Below, one piece after another: positions 51,748-62,886 of a DNA stretch of 64,000 nt. The translations under genes were made by a program, and so were the position numbers. Within the stretch, counting starts at the first letter, position 1. Every line of letters begins with the position of its first letter. This DNA comes from Paraspadella gotoi. Lineage: Eukaryota; Chaetognatha. The notes under the pieces were generated by a model, which did no database searches, was not told where the DNA came from, and saw only the letters and a program-made list of their open reading frames with translations. The DNA lies in contig CM119263.1 of NCBI GenBank assembly GCA_051294375.1, positions 31,417,476 through 31,481,475 of the forward strand, read 5' to 3'.

Positions 51748-53572
51748 GGAGGTGGAGAGTGAGAAAGAGAGAGAGAAGAGAGAGTTTCCCACCAACGAGA
51801 CGCATTATTAGGTCACTCTCGTTTATATCGGTTATCCGTTGCCTCGCAACGGCGTCGTGAAATTGGGTCTATGTTGATTTTTTTTTATACACGTAACGCG
51901 TTATTAGGTCATGTTCCTCGACATTGTTTACTTGTTGCTCCCCAACGACACACGAAATCTAGGTTAAGTAAGTTATTGTATTTTTGGATTTTGTATTGAT
52001 GATAAAAAATAATAAATGAGATAATAAAAGTTTTTAGAAGGGAAAAAATCCACGAAAATCTCGGAATAAAATGGCGATAATAAAAGTTTTTAGAAGGAAA
52101 AAAAATAGAGAGAGAAAGAAGAGAGAAACGAAGCAGGAGAGAGTGAGAGAGAGAGAGAGAGATAGAGAGAAAAAGATTGTTCTTTTTTAGGAAGAAACCA
52201 GACCGAGGTCAAATTTAATATTTGCATATTTAATTAATTTATAATAGTTATCACAAACTCAAATAATTATTTTTTTAAAAAATTAAAAATGATTAAATAT
52301 ATACACTAAAAATATTTATAAATTTAATAATAGTACAAATTATCAGAATAATCAAAAAAAGTAATGTTAATTTGACTATAATCTCTCTTATCACTCCCTA
52401 TTTAGTATATAATTTGCCAATAGTGGGCCAACCGGTCCAAAGTTGCCATAATAAATAAAAACAAAATTTTTTTTTTATAATGTGATGCATGCAATTATAT
52501 TATTCGTGCGAAAGTGTCTGCATATATAATAGGTCACATTAGCTGAATTTATATGTGATAATGCATATCATTATAAGTTATTCTCATTTTTTTTTAAAAA
52601 TATATAAGAGAGAGAGAGAGAGAGAGAAAAAAGAAAACCGAATTTCTTTCCAATTATATCTCAGATATAAATTTGGGATTTTGTTATTGAAAAAAAAAAG
52701 CGTGCGGAATAAATGGCGATAATAAAAGTTTTGAGAAGGAAAAAAATAATTCAGAATTTTTCAAAAAAACGAACGATCGTACAGAGTGAGAGAGACAGAA
52801 AGACAGAAAGAGAGAGAAAGAGAGACAGAAAGAGAAAAAGAGAGACAAAGAGACAGAAAGAAAGAGAAAGCTGCGAAGCCAGCTGAACAGTCATTGCAGA
52901 ACCTGAACTCGTTTTTTAAGGGTTCAGAAAAAGCAGCAACTGACAAATATAAAGAAAGAAAATCTATATATAATTTTAAAGAAATAAATAAAGGCAAAAA
53001 ATATGTTACAATTGTTTAAATTGGAAATTTTCCAATTTTTTTCCAATCGCAGCTTGTAAAAGATTAATATTTATATTGTATTAAAATTAAGATATAGCTT
53101 CTCATTTAAAAAAATCCTTTGAGTTCCCATTTTTAATTAAAAATTTAAAAAAATTTTTGAATTTTCATCTTCAATATTATATACTGCAATATGTAAATAG
53201 ATTAAAGCATTTCTATATACTAATTTGGATATTATAAGGAGTACTTTAATCTCATTTGCATATTGCAGTAAATCAAAATGAAGTGGAAATTCAAACAAAA
53301 AATACTTAAATCCAAATGTAAATATGAAAATATCTCAGCCTATTTCAAGAGATGAAAAGCCATATACTAAATTTTTAACTTACTATGATCGCCACAGTTT
53401 TGTAAAACTTTTCATAATTCAATAATAATTTTATTTAAAAAAAAAAACGGTAAGTCACAGCCAAACCTATAAAAGCGTAGTAGTTTTTATATATGAAAAC
53501 AGCGTGAACGGACGACGACGACGACGACACGACTACCGCTCACAAAGAAGCAACCCTAAAACATTATAGAGC
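50911..53572 (+). mobile_element. unclassified repeat 'Q', long copy
   Basis: It begins at AATACTTAAGGGAGTG and matches the intron copy at 29.6-30.7 kb in reverse orientation over both ends. It contains the ATAACCAAATATTGATGCGA tandem array (51125-51360), long (GA)n stretches, and three copies of a block with AATGGCGATAATAAAA (about 51620, 52066, 52714). About 1.6 kb of the interior is absent from the intron copy. No coding domain is visible. Confidence 0.65.
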
Positions 53573-54789
53573 CTGACCCGGCTTCGCCGGTCAAGGCTCG
53601 ATAAAAATGATGTCCGTCCGTCGTCTGTCTGTCTGTCCGTACCCCCCCTTAGCAAAAAACTCCAATTACTCGTGATTGGATGGATGGATTGGAATAAAAA
53701 TTTTTATGTGGTTAGGAAAGTGTGTGATTGAGCTGGATATGAAGTTTTGAGAATGGAATCGTGCGAGTGGAAATTGAGTTTAAATAGAAAAAACATTAAG
53801 TCACAGATTAACTTTAAATCTTTTTACGTAATTTGTAACCATAAAATTCACTACGTATTAATCATATTTGGAGGGATAGATTGAGATGAAATTTTGTGTG
53901 TGGGTATGAAAGTGTGTGATGAAACTAGAAATAAAGTTTCGATGGAATCGTGCGAGTGGAAATGAGTTTAAATGGAGAAAAATATAAGTCACATTTACTT
54001 GAATTTTTTTACTAATTTTAACCCTTTAAGAAAACAAATTTTGATTTTTCACAACGAATTTATTTGAAATTTTATACATTCGTGAATTTCAAAAGTTTGG
54101 TAAGTTATTTTTGAAATGGAGAGAGTGAGAGAGAGAGAGAGGGGTATAGCTTCCAACGAAGGATTGACGGAAAAAATAACAATAGGAAGGTGAGAACAGT
54201 TGACAGATATACAGGAGGGAAAGGAAATGAAAGGAGAGAGGAGAAATAATGCAGAGGTAATAAATTAAATTAAACTTTACATTAGAACAATGTATAACCA
54301 TTAATAAATGTATAAACTAAATTGGAAGTGAAAGTAAATTATAATTTATAGTTTCAGTATTTGAAAGTGAAAGGGAAATTTGAAGTTTGTAAAAGAGCAA
54401 GATAAAGAAAGAAGCTCAAAGTGAGCTGGCCCCCTCCCCCTTATGGGCCGTCAGTTGAGGGTCAATGGCAGATTATGGCTGGTCATTGGGATGGTCATTG
54501 ACCTGCGTCTGAGTGATATTGAGGGCGAGACCCAATGCGACCCATATGTCAACGAGACCTGTCATCCCTGCAGCTTACCCTCCTCTCTCCTGCTGAGGAG
54601 GCGGGCCTGGTCCCCTTCTTGCCTGCTTGGCAGTTGGCTCTGGAACCACGCCGTCTTTTGGGTGGGCGCCTGGGATGAGGAGAGTCATCCCGGGATGGGT
54701 AGGTCTCCCTCTGCCCCGTTGAGTAAGTACAGGGGAGTTGTTGTAGGGCTTGGGTGGTTCAGGGCAAACCACCACGCCAGTGAGGAGCG

Positions 54790-55070
54790 AGTCCGAGCTG
54801 GGTTTTGGTTTAAAGAGCATAAACATCCCTCTAAAGACAAATATGGTCACTTCCTGTTGGCCATCGCAGAACACGCGCATGAAACAGGCTATCTGTTCAG
54901 AGACACTGACTGTCTCATGTTGGCCAGAGATGACAACTGGTACACAAAAGGTATTAAAGAGGCAATGTACATCAAAGCCCTCGAGCCCTCTTTGAACCAT
55001 GATGGAAGGCGATTCCAGCTGCCCCCCAGTTACAACTCGCTCCTTACTGGCATGGTGGTTTGCCCTGAAC
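54790..55070 (+). pseudogene. C-terminal fragment of a GIY-YIG endonuclease domain (Penelope-like type)
   Basis: The + frame reads FKEHKHPSKDKYGHFLLAIA, then EHAHETGY, DNWYTKGIKEAMYIKALEPS and LNHDGRRFQLPPSYNSLL. This matches the usual end of Penelope-like polyproteins: a H/E-containing helix, W-xx-(R/K)-xx-KEA-x-YI, and SLN-xx-G-(R/G)-xxLPP-x-YN. The N-terminal GIY and YIG motifs and the reverse transcriptase are absent. The open frame extends on both sides only because the flanking arms happen to stay open. Confidence 0.65.
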
Positions 55071-55985
55071 CACCCAAGCCCCACAACAACTCCCCTGTAC
55101 TTACTCAACGGGGCAGAAGGAGACCTTCCCTGGCATGTCAGTTGCCAAGCAGTGCTGCATCTTCAGTTGGAGCAACCCGGGATGACTCTCCTCATTCCGG
55201 GCACCCACCCAAAAGACGGCTTCAACTGAAAAATGGCGGGGTTCCAGAGCCAGCTGCCAAGCAGGCAAGGAGGGGACCAGGCCCGCCTCCTCAGCATGGG
55301 AGAGGAGGGCAAGCTGCAGGGATGACAGGTCTAGTTGACATTAGGGTCGCATTGGGTCTTGCCCCAAATATCACCCAGTCGCAGGCCAATGACCATCCCA
55401 ATGACCAGCCATAATCTGCCACTGACCCTCAACTGATGGCCCATAAGGGGGAGGGGGCCAGCTCACTTTGAGCTTCTTTCTTTATCTTTCTCTTTTCACA
55501 AACTTTCAAATTTCCCTTTCACTTTCAATTTCACAAGCCAAAACATGTTCGTTTTAATAAAAACAAATTTGTTGTAAAAATCATTAAAACTTTGTTTTTT
55601 TCTTATACTGAAACTATAAATTATTCAATTGTTGTTGTTATTAATTTAATTCCAATTTACTTTCACTTCCAATTTAGGTTATACATTTACTAATAGTTAA
55701 ACATTGTTCTAATGTAAAGTTTTATTTAATTTATTACCTCGCATTATTTCTCCTCTCACCTTTCATTTCCTTTCCCTCCTGTACCTCTCTCTCTGAGCTA
55801 AAAATTTCAACTGTCCTCACCCTCCTATTGTTAATTTTTCCCTCAATAATTTGTTGGAAGCTTTATCCCTCTCTCTCTCCCTCTCTCTTTTTTTTCTCAC
55901 TCTCTGTGTCTCTCTCTCTCTCCCTCACTACATCTCAATAATAACTTACCAAACTTTCGTAATTCACAAATGTAAAAAATTTGGA

Positions 55986-56019
55986 CTGAAGAAGAACGGA
56001 ATAATGTTCGAAACATGTC
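55986..56019 (+). ncRNA. hammerhead-like ribozyme motif in the Penelope-like element
   Basis: Core elements in order: CTGAAGA (allowed by CTGANGA), stem II GAAC/GTTC with loop GGAATAAT, GAAAC and ATGTC. As in the other copy, one extra A precedes stem II and stem III is minimal. The matching position in the left inverted arm has lost this motif. Confidence 0.6.
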
Positions 56020-56765
56020 TGCATTAATTTCAATAAATTCGTTGTGAAAAATCCATATTTGTTTTCTTAAAATTACTTACCTACGAAACGAAAGAAAAAC
56101 CATCAAATATAATTTTAACCCATAATTACTCAAATTATTCATAATTGAATGGATAGAATGAGATGAAATTTTGTGTCTGGGTAAGAAAGTGTGTGATTGA
56201 GCAGAATATAAAGTTTCGATGGAATCGAGGAGTGGAAATGAGTTCGCATGAAAAAAACCAAAGTCAAGTTGACTTGATTTTTTATTATTTATGCCTCCTC
56301 ATGTATGTTTTAATTAATTATTTAAAAATGAAGCAATTAGAAAAAATGATGCAAGTTAAAAAAAATATGCATATTGAAAAAATCAAGCAAGTTGAAAAAA
56401 TGATGCAAGTTGAAAGAAGGACACAAGTTAAAAAAATTATACAAGTTAAAAAAATTATGTGAGTTAAAATTATGCGTTTTAAAAATATAGTGCAAGTTGA
56501 AAAATGATGCGAGTTAAAAAAAAATAATGAAAGGTGAAAAAATGATGCAAGTTCAAAAAATTATACAAGTTAAAAAAATGTTGTGAGTTGAAAAAACTAT
56601 GCCAGTTGAAAAGATTATGCATGCATTGGTTTGGTATTGTACGATCTGTTCTGATCCGTTAAAATCACAAATTGAAATAATTACCATCTGATTAGCCGAT
56701 TACCACTTAATTATCGTAGGCAGATCCGACATTGTTTGCTCAAACTTGTTTATTACTTTGGACGA

Positions 56766-57380
56766 AAATTAACTAAAGATAAATCCAGATAATCCATTTC
56801 GAAAAAAATCAGCCTTTTTCTTTCTACGCTGAAGCTTCTGCTGCAAAGTCTGGAGTTCGGTTTCACGTCTTTCCCCCGAGAGATGGCGATGGAGTGTGAT
56901 TAAGCGCTTAATCCCCTGGGCGAAGCGAGGACTCCTCGCCGAGGAGCCTTTAAAAGCCTCTGACGTTAAACCTTCGTTGCTGTTTTGTTTTTTTTTGTTG
57001 TTGGACGAATAAGGAGAGTAGATTTTTCGAAAATCTTCCTGTCTCTTTCTGTCTTTCTCTCTCTCTCTTTCTTGTAACTCTACATGTTCTGTGACTTTAT
57101 ATTTTCAATTTTCTACCGAATATTTTAACAGAAACGTATAATTTGTATCTTTTATGTAAGCCTAAATCAACAATAAGATATGAGTTACTTTTTACCAACT
57201 AATTAAAATCGAGGTAAAAAATAAAATAATTTTCATTTAATATGTTGGCGCTTCTACTTATTAATAAAAATGTATATGAAAAAGATAAAAATGTCAAAAT
57301 ATAAACCGTTCTACATCGATTCGAGACTAACATCTCATAATCGCCGTGATAGAATTCGAATCACTTGCTCTTGCTTTACT
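56766..57380 (+). other. unique stretch with palindromes, no gene seen
   Basis: The GC-richer part at 56850-56960 has a perfect 16-bp palindrome, GATTAAGCGCTTAATC (56898-56913), and the near-palindrome GGACTCCTCGCCGAGGAGCC, followed by TTTAAAAG. It looks promoter-like or RNA-gene-like, but no product could be identified. Confidence 0.35.
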
Positions 57381-58325
57381 GATATATGCAAAGCTCTCGT
57401 TTCTCCTCTCTCTCTCTCTGTCCCTCCCATTCTTGATGATCTTTTTCGCCCTTCCTCTTCGATCTTTTCCTTTTCTTCCTTTTTCTCTTCTTTACTTCCT
57501 CTCTTTTCTTTCCTCTTTTCTTTCCTTCTTTTTCCTCCATTTCTTTATTCTTTTCTTCCCTTCTTTTTTCCCAATTTTTACTCCTTTCCTTTCCTCCTTT
57601 TCTCTGCTTCTTTTCTTTCCATCTTTTCTTTCCTCCATTTTCTTTTCTCTTATCTTCCTCCCTTTTCTTTCCTTCTTTTTTTTCTTTCTTTCTTTCCTTA
57701 TTTTCTTTTCTCCCTTTTTCTCTTTTCTTCTTTTCTTTCCTCTTTTTTCATTCCTTTTCCTTCTTTTCTTTCTCCTTTTCTTTCCTCTTATTTTGCTCTT
57801 TTACTTTCTTCTTTCTCTCCTTTTCTCCTCCCCTTTCCTCCCTCCTTTCCCTTTCCTCTTTTTCTTCTCAAAGGTCATTTCATCTCTTTTTCATAAACAT
57901 TAATGATTTTTTCTTTTTATAAAAGGAAAAAGAAAATCTAAACTAAAGAAGTAAATATGAACAAAATTAATTCTTTTCAAAATTAAAACGATTTTGAAAT
58001 TTTTATGAATCAACTTTTAGCGAAATTTTCAACAAAATTTTTTTTTCTCAAACAAAGATTTAAAAAAAACTTCACGACGAGATTAAACGTCGTAAATCTC
58101 TCTCTCTCTCTCTCTTCTCTCTTCTTATCCTTTCTTCTCTCTCTCTTCCTCTCTTCTTCTCTCTCTCCTCTACCATTCTCTTCTGGAATTTAAATATTAA
58201 AAGCTATATATTAAATGCTACATATTAATGATGCGAGACAGACAGACTGACTCTCTACTTCTACTGCTCTTTCCACACTCGTTGAATTTTAAATGCGTTC
58301 CAGACTCTTAAGGCTCAACAAAAGG

Positions 58326-58388
<63 letters not shown>

Positions 58389-59692
58389 CAAATGTTTTTT
58401 CCTTCATTTTTATCTCAAGAAATCGTCTTTGCTCCTTTTTCTCCCTTTTTTCCATTTGGTTCCATTTTCCTCCTTTTTCTCAATTTTATTTTATTTTTCT
58501 CCAATTCCCTCCATTTTCCTTCTTCCTTTTGCATCCATTTTCGTCCATTTCCCACCATTTTTTTCTCTTTCTATCCATTTTTCCTTTCTCCTTTTGCATC
58601 CATTTTCCCTTTCTCTTCTAATTCTGTGGAATTCCTATGCATTTTAAATGAGGACGTTCTATTTCTAACACCATAAGGAGATTGGGCTAAAGAAGAAACC
58701 ATAGAAAAAGAAAAGAAAAAATCAAAAGTCAAAAAGAGGAAAAAGAAAAAAGAAAAATAAAAGAAAAGGAAAAAAGAGATGATGGATTTCGTCTGATATC
58801 AAATCTGAAGAGCATCATTTCTCGCGCCTCTTTTCTCTTCCTTTCCTTATACTTCTTTTTCCTTCCTCTTCTCTTTCCTTCCTCCTCTCTTTCCTTCTCT
58901 TTTCTTACTCCTCTCTTTCCTTCCTCTTCTCTTCTCTTACTTCTCTCCTCCCTCCTCTCTTTCCTTACTCCTCTCTTTACTTCCTCTTCTCTTTCCTTAC
59001 TACTCTCTTTCCTTACTCCTATATTTCCTTCTCCCTATCTTCCTCCACTTATCTCGTAAATCTTCCTCTCTCTCTCTTTCAGCCCCGACTGACATTTTAT
59101 CCTTCCATTTAACTCATCTCCTTCTCTCTAACCTCTCTATACTCTCTAACCTATCTATCCACTTCTCTTTTTCCCTTCCCTGTCTATCCTCTCTATCCAC
59201 TTTTCTTTTTCTCTTCCCTGTCTATCCTCTCTAACCTCTCTATCCACTTCTCTTTTTCTCTTCCCTGTCTATCCTCTCTATCCTCTCCTCTTTCTCTCTT
59301 ACCTGTCTATCCTCTTTAACCTCTCTATCGTCTCTTTCCTCTTCTCTTTCTCTCTTCTTCCTCATCTCTTCATATCTTCTACCACATTAACCAGTAACCA
59401 CAGTAATGATGTCATTAACGACTTTAATTAATCGGTTTTCAATCATTAATTTCTCGCCTCATCCTAACTCGGACCCGCAGGCGCTCATTGGCTGCCTTTT
59501 ATGTCTTCTCTCTCTTTGTCTCTCTCTCTCTCTCTCTTTGTCTCTCTCTCTCTCTCTTTGTCTCTCTCTCTCTCTCTCTTTCTCTCTTTCTCTCTCTCTC
59601 CATCCCTCCCAAGAAATCCTCTTCTCCTCTCTCTCTCTCTGCTCTCTCTCTCTCTCTTCATCTCTCTCTCTCTCTCTCTCTCTATCCTTCTA

Positions 59693-59723
<31 letters not shown>

Positions 59724-59840
59724 ATCTCTCTCTCTTGTTCTTCTCTCCCTCTTTCCCTCTCTCTTTTGTTTTATGTTCTTTTTTAAATGTTACTTTTTTC
59801 TATTCATTTTATCTTTTTATTTCCTTGATTCATAATTTTC
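57381..59840 (+). repeat. 2.5-kb polypyrimidine region
   Basis: Almost entirely C and T on the + strand: irregular TTTTCTTTCC words at 57.4-57.9 kb, pure (CT)n at 58330-58386, repeated CTATCCTCTCTAACC words at 59.1-59.35 kb, and (CT)n with TCTTTG interruptions at 59.5-59.75 kb. Long Ser/Leu/Phe open frames across it are artefacts of composition. Confidence 0.85.
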
Positions 59841-59884
59841 TCCGCTCATTTCATTCTACATCGACATCATAATGATCATTAACA

Positions 59885-60290
59885 CTATCATTACAATCAT
59901 CATCATCATCATCATGATCATTATCACCATCATTACCATCATCAAGTGGAGGACGGAATTTTTAGTGATAAAGAATTCGTGACCAAAGTAAAGTGAGTTT
60001 TATTCAGAGTAACATCGAGGGGAAAATGCGCGAAGGAATAAAATAACAATGACTTTTATATGAACTACTTTGTTTATCAAAGTAGGAATTCGAAAAGGGA
60101 ATGGAATTTTAGGCCGAGAAATATTATTGACATTTTTGTAATTTCAAGGAATTTTCACATTCAATCTTCACTATCATGATCATTATCACCATCATTACAA
60201 TGATCATCATCATGATCATTATCACCATCATTACAATGATCATCATCATGATCATTATCACCATAATTACAATGATCTTCATCACCATCA
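59885..60290 (+). repeat. 36-bp ATC-rich minisatellite in two blocks
   Basis: Units contain CATGATCATTATCACCATCA and TTACAATGATCATCAT. About three full units lie at 60175-60285 and a shorter related stretch at 59885-59945. The open frame of Ile/Met/Thr is an artefact. Confidence 0.8.
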
Positions 60291-60387
60291 TCACCCAGAC
60301 TTTTTCACCTCAACATCAGAAAATCGTCGCACCTGGAAATTGTCTTTTCATCATCGGCCCGAGGGGACTCGTTTCATAAAGACCGCA

Positions 60388-60492
60388 CCATAGTGGTTTC
60401 GTTAGAGGAGCCTTTTCCATAACGGCCTAGCTCCATAGTGACCTGTCACCATAGCGGCCTAAATCCTTAGTGGCCTGGCACCATAGCGTGCT
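60388..60492 (+). repeat. 16-bp tandem repeat CCATAGTGGCCT-type
   Basis: Five consecutive starts are spaced exactly 16 bases (60417, 60433, 60449, 60465, 60481), with one more at 60388. Each has CCATA(G/A)(T/C)G(G/A)CCT. It is short, imperfect and GC-richer than its surroundings. Confidence 0.75.
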
Positions 60493-60866
60493 AGAAATAC
60501 CCTTTCACCCGAAATTCTCAAAGGTTGTTACCACTCTGGGTCAGGTGGGGTCAGTTGGGGTCAGAGGTTCGAGGTTCAATCTTAATCTGGAATCCGCCGT
60601 GTTTTATTCTCGCCTTAACCAGGACCAGTTTAATCTTGGTTTAATCTCTGATTAATCTCGGTTTGATCTTTGAGTTGACCTGTTTTATTCTAGTTCTTAA
60701 ACTCGGTTTCATTATTGATTAAACTCTGTTTTAGAATTTCATATCAAAGTGATGACAATTGTATTCTTAAAAATATTAACTGAGAAATAGAATTTATATT
60801 TATTTTTTTCTCAAGCTAATTCTGTGCACAACCCTAATTCTGAAAACTGAACAACTCAATCTCCTT

Positions 60867-60870
<4 letters not shown>

Positions 60871-60915
<45 letters not shown>

Positions 60916-60924
60916 TCTCTCTCT

Positions 60925-60980
<56 letters not shown>
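60871..60980 (+). repeat. (CT)n microsatellite
   Basis: A CT run of about 110 bases with small interruptions near its middle. The Arg/Glu frame on the other strand is an artefact. Confidence 0.95.
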
Positions 60981-60982
<2 letters not shown>

Positions 60983-61084
60983 CTCTCTCAGGTCTCAGAT
61001 TTAACGAGGACGGATTTAATGAAATGACGGAATTAACGAAACTGCCTCGCGAGCCCACAAAACCTTTTTTCTGTCCGATCTACT

Positions 61085-61195
61085 GCACTGTACCCGCCGA
61101 TGGCCTTGTGGCCAAACTAGAGATTAGCGTTGAGAAGGTCCCAGGTTCCAATCTAACAAAGGTTACTGCGAATAAGAGGTTGCGCCTTTTAATCC
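61085..61195 (+). mobile_element. possible tRNA-derived SINE head
   Basis: GATGGCCTTGTGGCCAAACT resembles an A box region, and GGTTCCAATCT about 40 bases downstream fits a B box. The spacing suits a tRNA-derived promoter. No second copy occurs in the window, so this rests on the two boxes alone. It makes the 94-residue open frame across it doubtful. Confidence 0.35.
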
Positions 61196-61308
61196 GCCGA
61201 CAGTGGGAGGCATTTGCCGGATTCGATCGTCCGCCGGAAACATTTATTCCGGTCCTCGAAATCTCGGCGCGCTCTTTGTCGAAAGAGGGCGTTGCATCCG
61301 TTTTTTAA

Positions 61309-62840
61309 AATCTGATTTAATGAGTGGATCGAATTTTTGTTCGAATTGCGACGTCGAATATCATTTAATCCATAAGAGATGTCGCCCTTGTTTTTGTATC
61401 GAGATAATGGATAACTTGTGGCAGACTTAAAGACTTAAAGACTTAAAGCTGCCTCAAACTTTTAATTCTTTGTTTCTGAAACTTTTCTTATATTTGAAGG
61501 AAACTGATTCTTATTTCATACTTGCACCTTTGATAAAGGCCGAAAACTCTTCGAAATTTTGTGACTTTCTCGATAAATTAAGATCAAAAACCATCCAATT
61601 TGAAACTACAGATCTTGCCAGAATGAATTCTCTGTCAGAGACTCTGAACAACTAAATACCTCATTTAGTCACCTCAATCGATAAAAATTTTATAAAATGG
61701 GAGAAAAAAACTTGAAAAAAAAAGAAAATAAATCTTGGCGAAAAAAAAAAGAACTGGGAAGTTTCCGACTTTTGCGCCGCAGTAACTTGTTTTCGAAATG
61801 ATAACTCATTATCCTCATTAACCTAGTTATGAGTTATAATTTGAGTTGGACAGATAATGGACGGACAGACTGATCGACGAACAATTTCGTTGTTTCATTT
61901 ATTTCTTTGAGGTTTTCAGTCTTTAACTTTTTTGTTATATTTTTATCTTTTAAACTCTGTTTTTTTTTCGAAAGGGAATAAGGGAGAGAAGAGAACATAA
62001 TTTTGGAAACCAAGATCCATTTGCACCGCATAGCCCCGCCCCGCACTGGGCCAGGACCGCACTGGCCCGGGACCGCACTGATCCAGGACCGCTGGTCTCC
62101 GTTCTGTTCTGGGCCTTTCCAAAAAAAAATATCTTCGTTTCTTTGAAAGAAGAAAAAAAATCCATTTACACTTTTTCGTTTCCAAATCTTTCCTGTCAAA
62201 ATTTTTTTTTATATATATCAGAGAATTTTATTTATTTTGCTATGTGAAAATATTACCATATTGACCTAAAATGGTAAAACTTTCAAACATTAATTTTGAA
62301 GGTCTTAAAAATCTATTTCAACGCTTGTTGAAAGCTTGAAGGAGTTTCGTTTTGATATTTATCTTGTCGTCAGAAAGATCGCGTCCATAAGTCATCACAT
62401 CGTACAACTGGATTTTTTTTTTCATTTATTTATTTATTTATTCATTTATTTATTTATTTATTTATTATTTTTATTATTTTTATTTTTATCTGCATATTTA
62501 AAATATTACTTTGCTAAATTGAAAGATTATAACTATACAATTTTGAAACAGAAATAAAAAACCTAAATAGCAACTTGTTTTCTATCAGGGAAAAGAGAGA
62601 AAATAACTAATATTAATAAAACAAACAAATGAAAGACGAAAAAGATGCCGGGAGAAAAAAACGATTAATGAAAAGTAAAATAAAGGATAAAAGGAAAGAA
62701 AAAGGAAAATAAAGGATAAAAAGAAAAGGAAAATAAAGGATAAAAGGAAAAGAAAAAGTGAAGAAAACAAAGGAGAAAAAAAAATGACAAGAAAAATGAA
62801 AAAGGAAAGAGAAAGGGAGAGGAGACTAAGGAGAGAAGAG

Positions 62841-62886
<46 letters not shown>

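Larger units (their letters stand above)
54025..56109 (+). mobile_element. Penelope-like retroelement remnant with inverted 5' arm
   Basis: A candidate 12-bp target duplication, TAATTTTAACCC, is at 54013-54024 and 56110-56121. The right part is in forward order: GIY-YIG fragment, proline-rich tail, CT-rich 3' region, hammerhead-like motif, AATAAA. The left 760 bases are an inverted copy of the tail, from the GAGCTC-like boundary and CTGGCCCCCTCCCCCTTATG through the 3' region. Inverted partial copies are a known feature of Penelope-like insertions. There is no reverse transcriptase, so it is a dead, 5'-truncated copy. Confidence 0.7.
53573..56765 (+). mobile_element. unclassified repeat 'R', copy 2, interrupted by a Penelope-like element
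   Basis: Segments 53573-54024 and 56110-56765 together reproduce the order seen at 34.5-35.4 kb: GTCCGTCCGTC, 190-base units with GTGTGTGATTGAGC, the short AAATGATGCAAGTT array, and TAGGCAGATCCGACATTGTT. The left boundary has a near-palindrome, GAGCCTGACCCGGCTTCGCC then GGTCAAGGCTC. The break coincides with the inserted element. Confidence 0.75.

Noticed and set aside
54443-55414. 323-residue open frame as a complete gene
   Set aside because: Only the middle (about 54790-55070) is protein-like; both sides are mirrored arms of the same repeat, which even leave an open frame on the opposite strand.
61024-61308. 94-residue open frame MTELTKLPREPTKPFF...
   Set aside because: No recognisable domain; it overlaps A- and B-box-like words of a possible SINE, and no splice partner was found.
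61335-61430. Zinc-finger-like CxxC...CxxCxC frame
   Set aside because: Only about 35 residues, in a short open frame without neighbours; the pattern is easily random.
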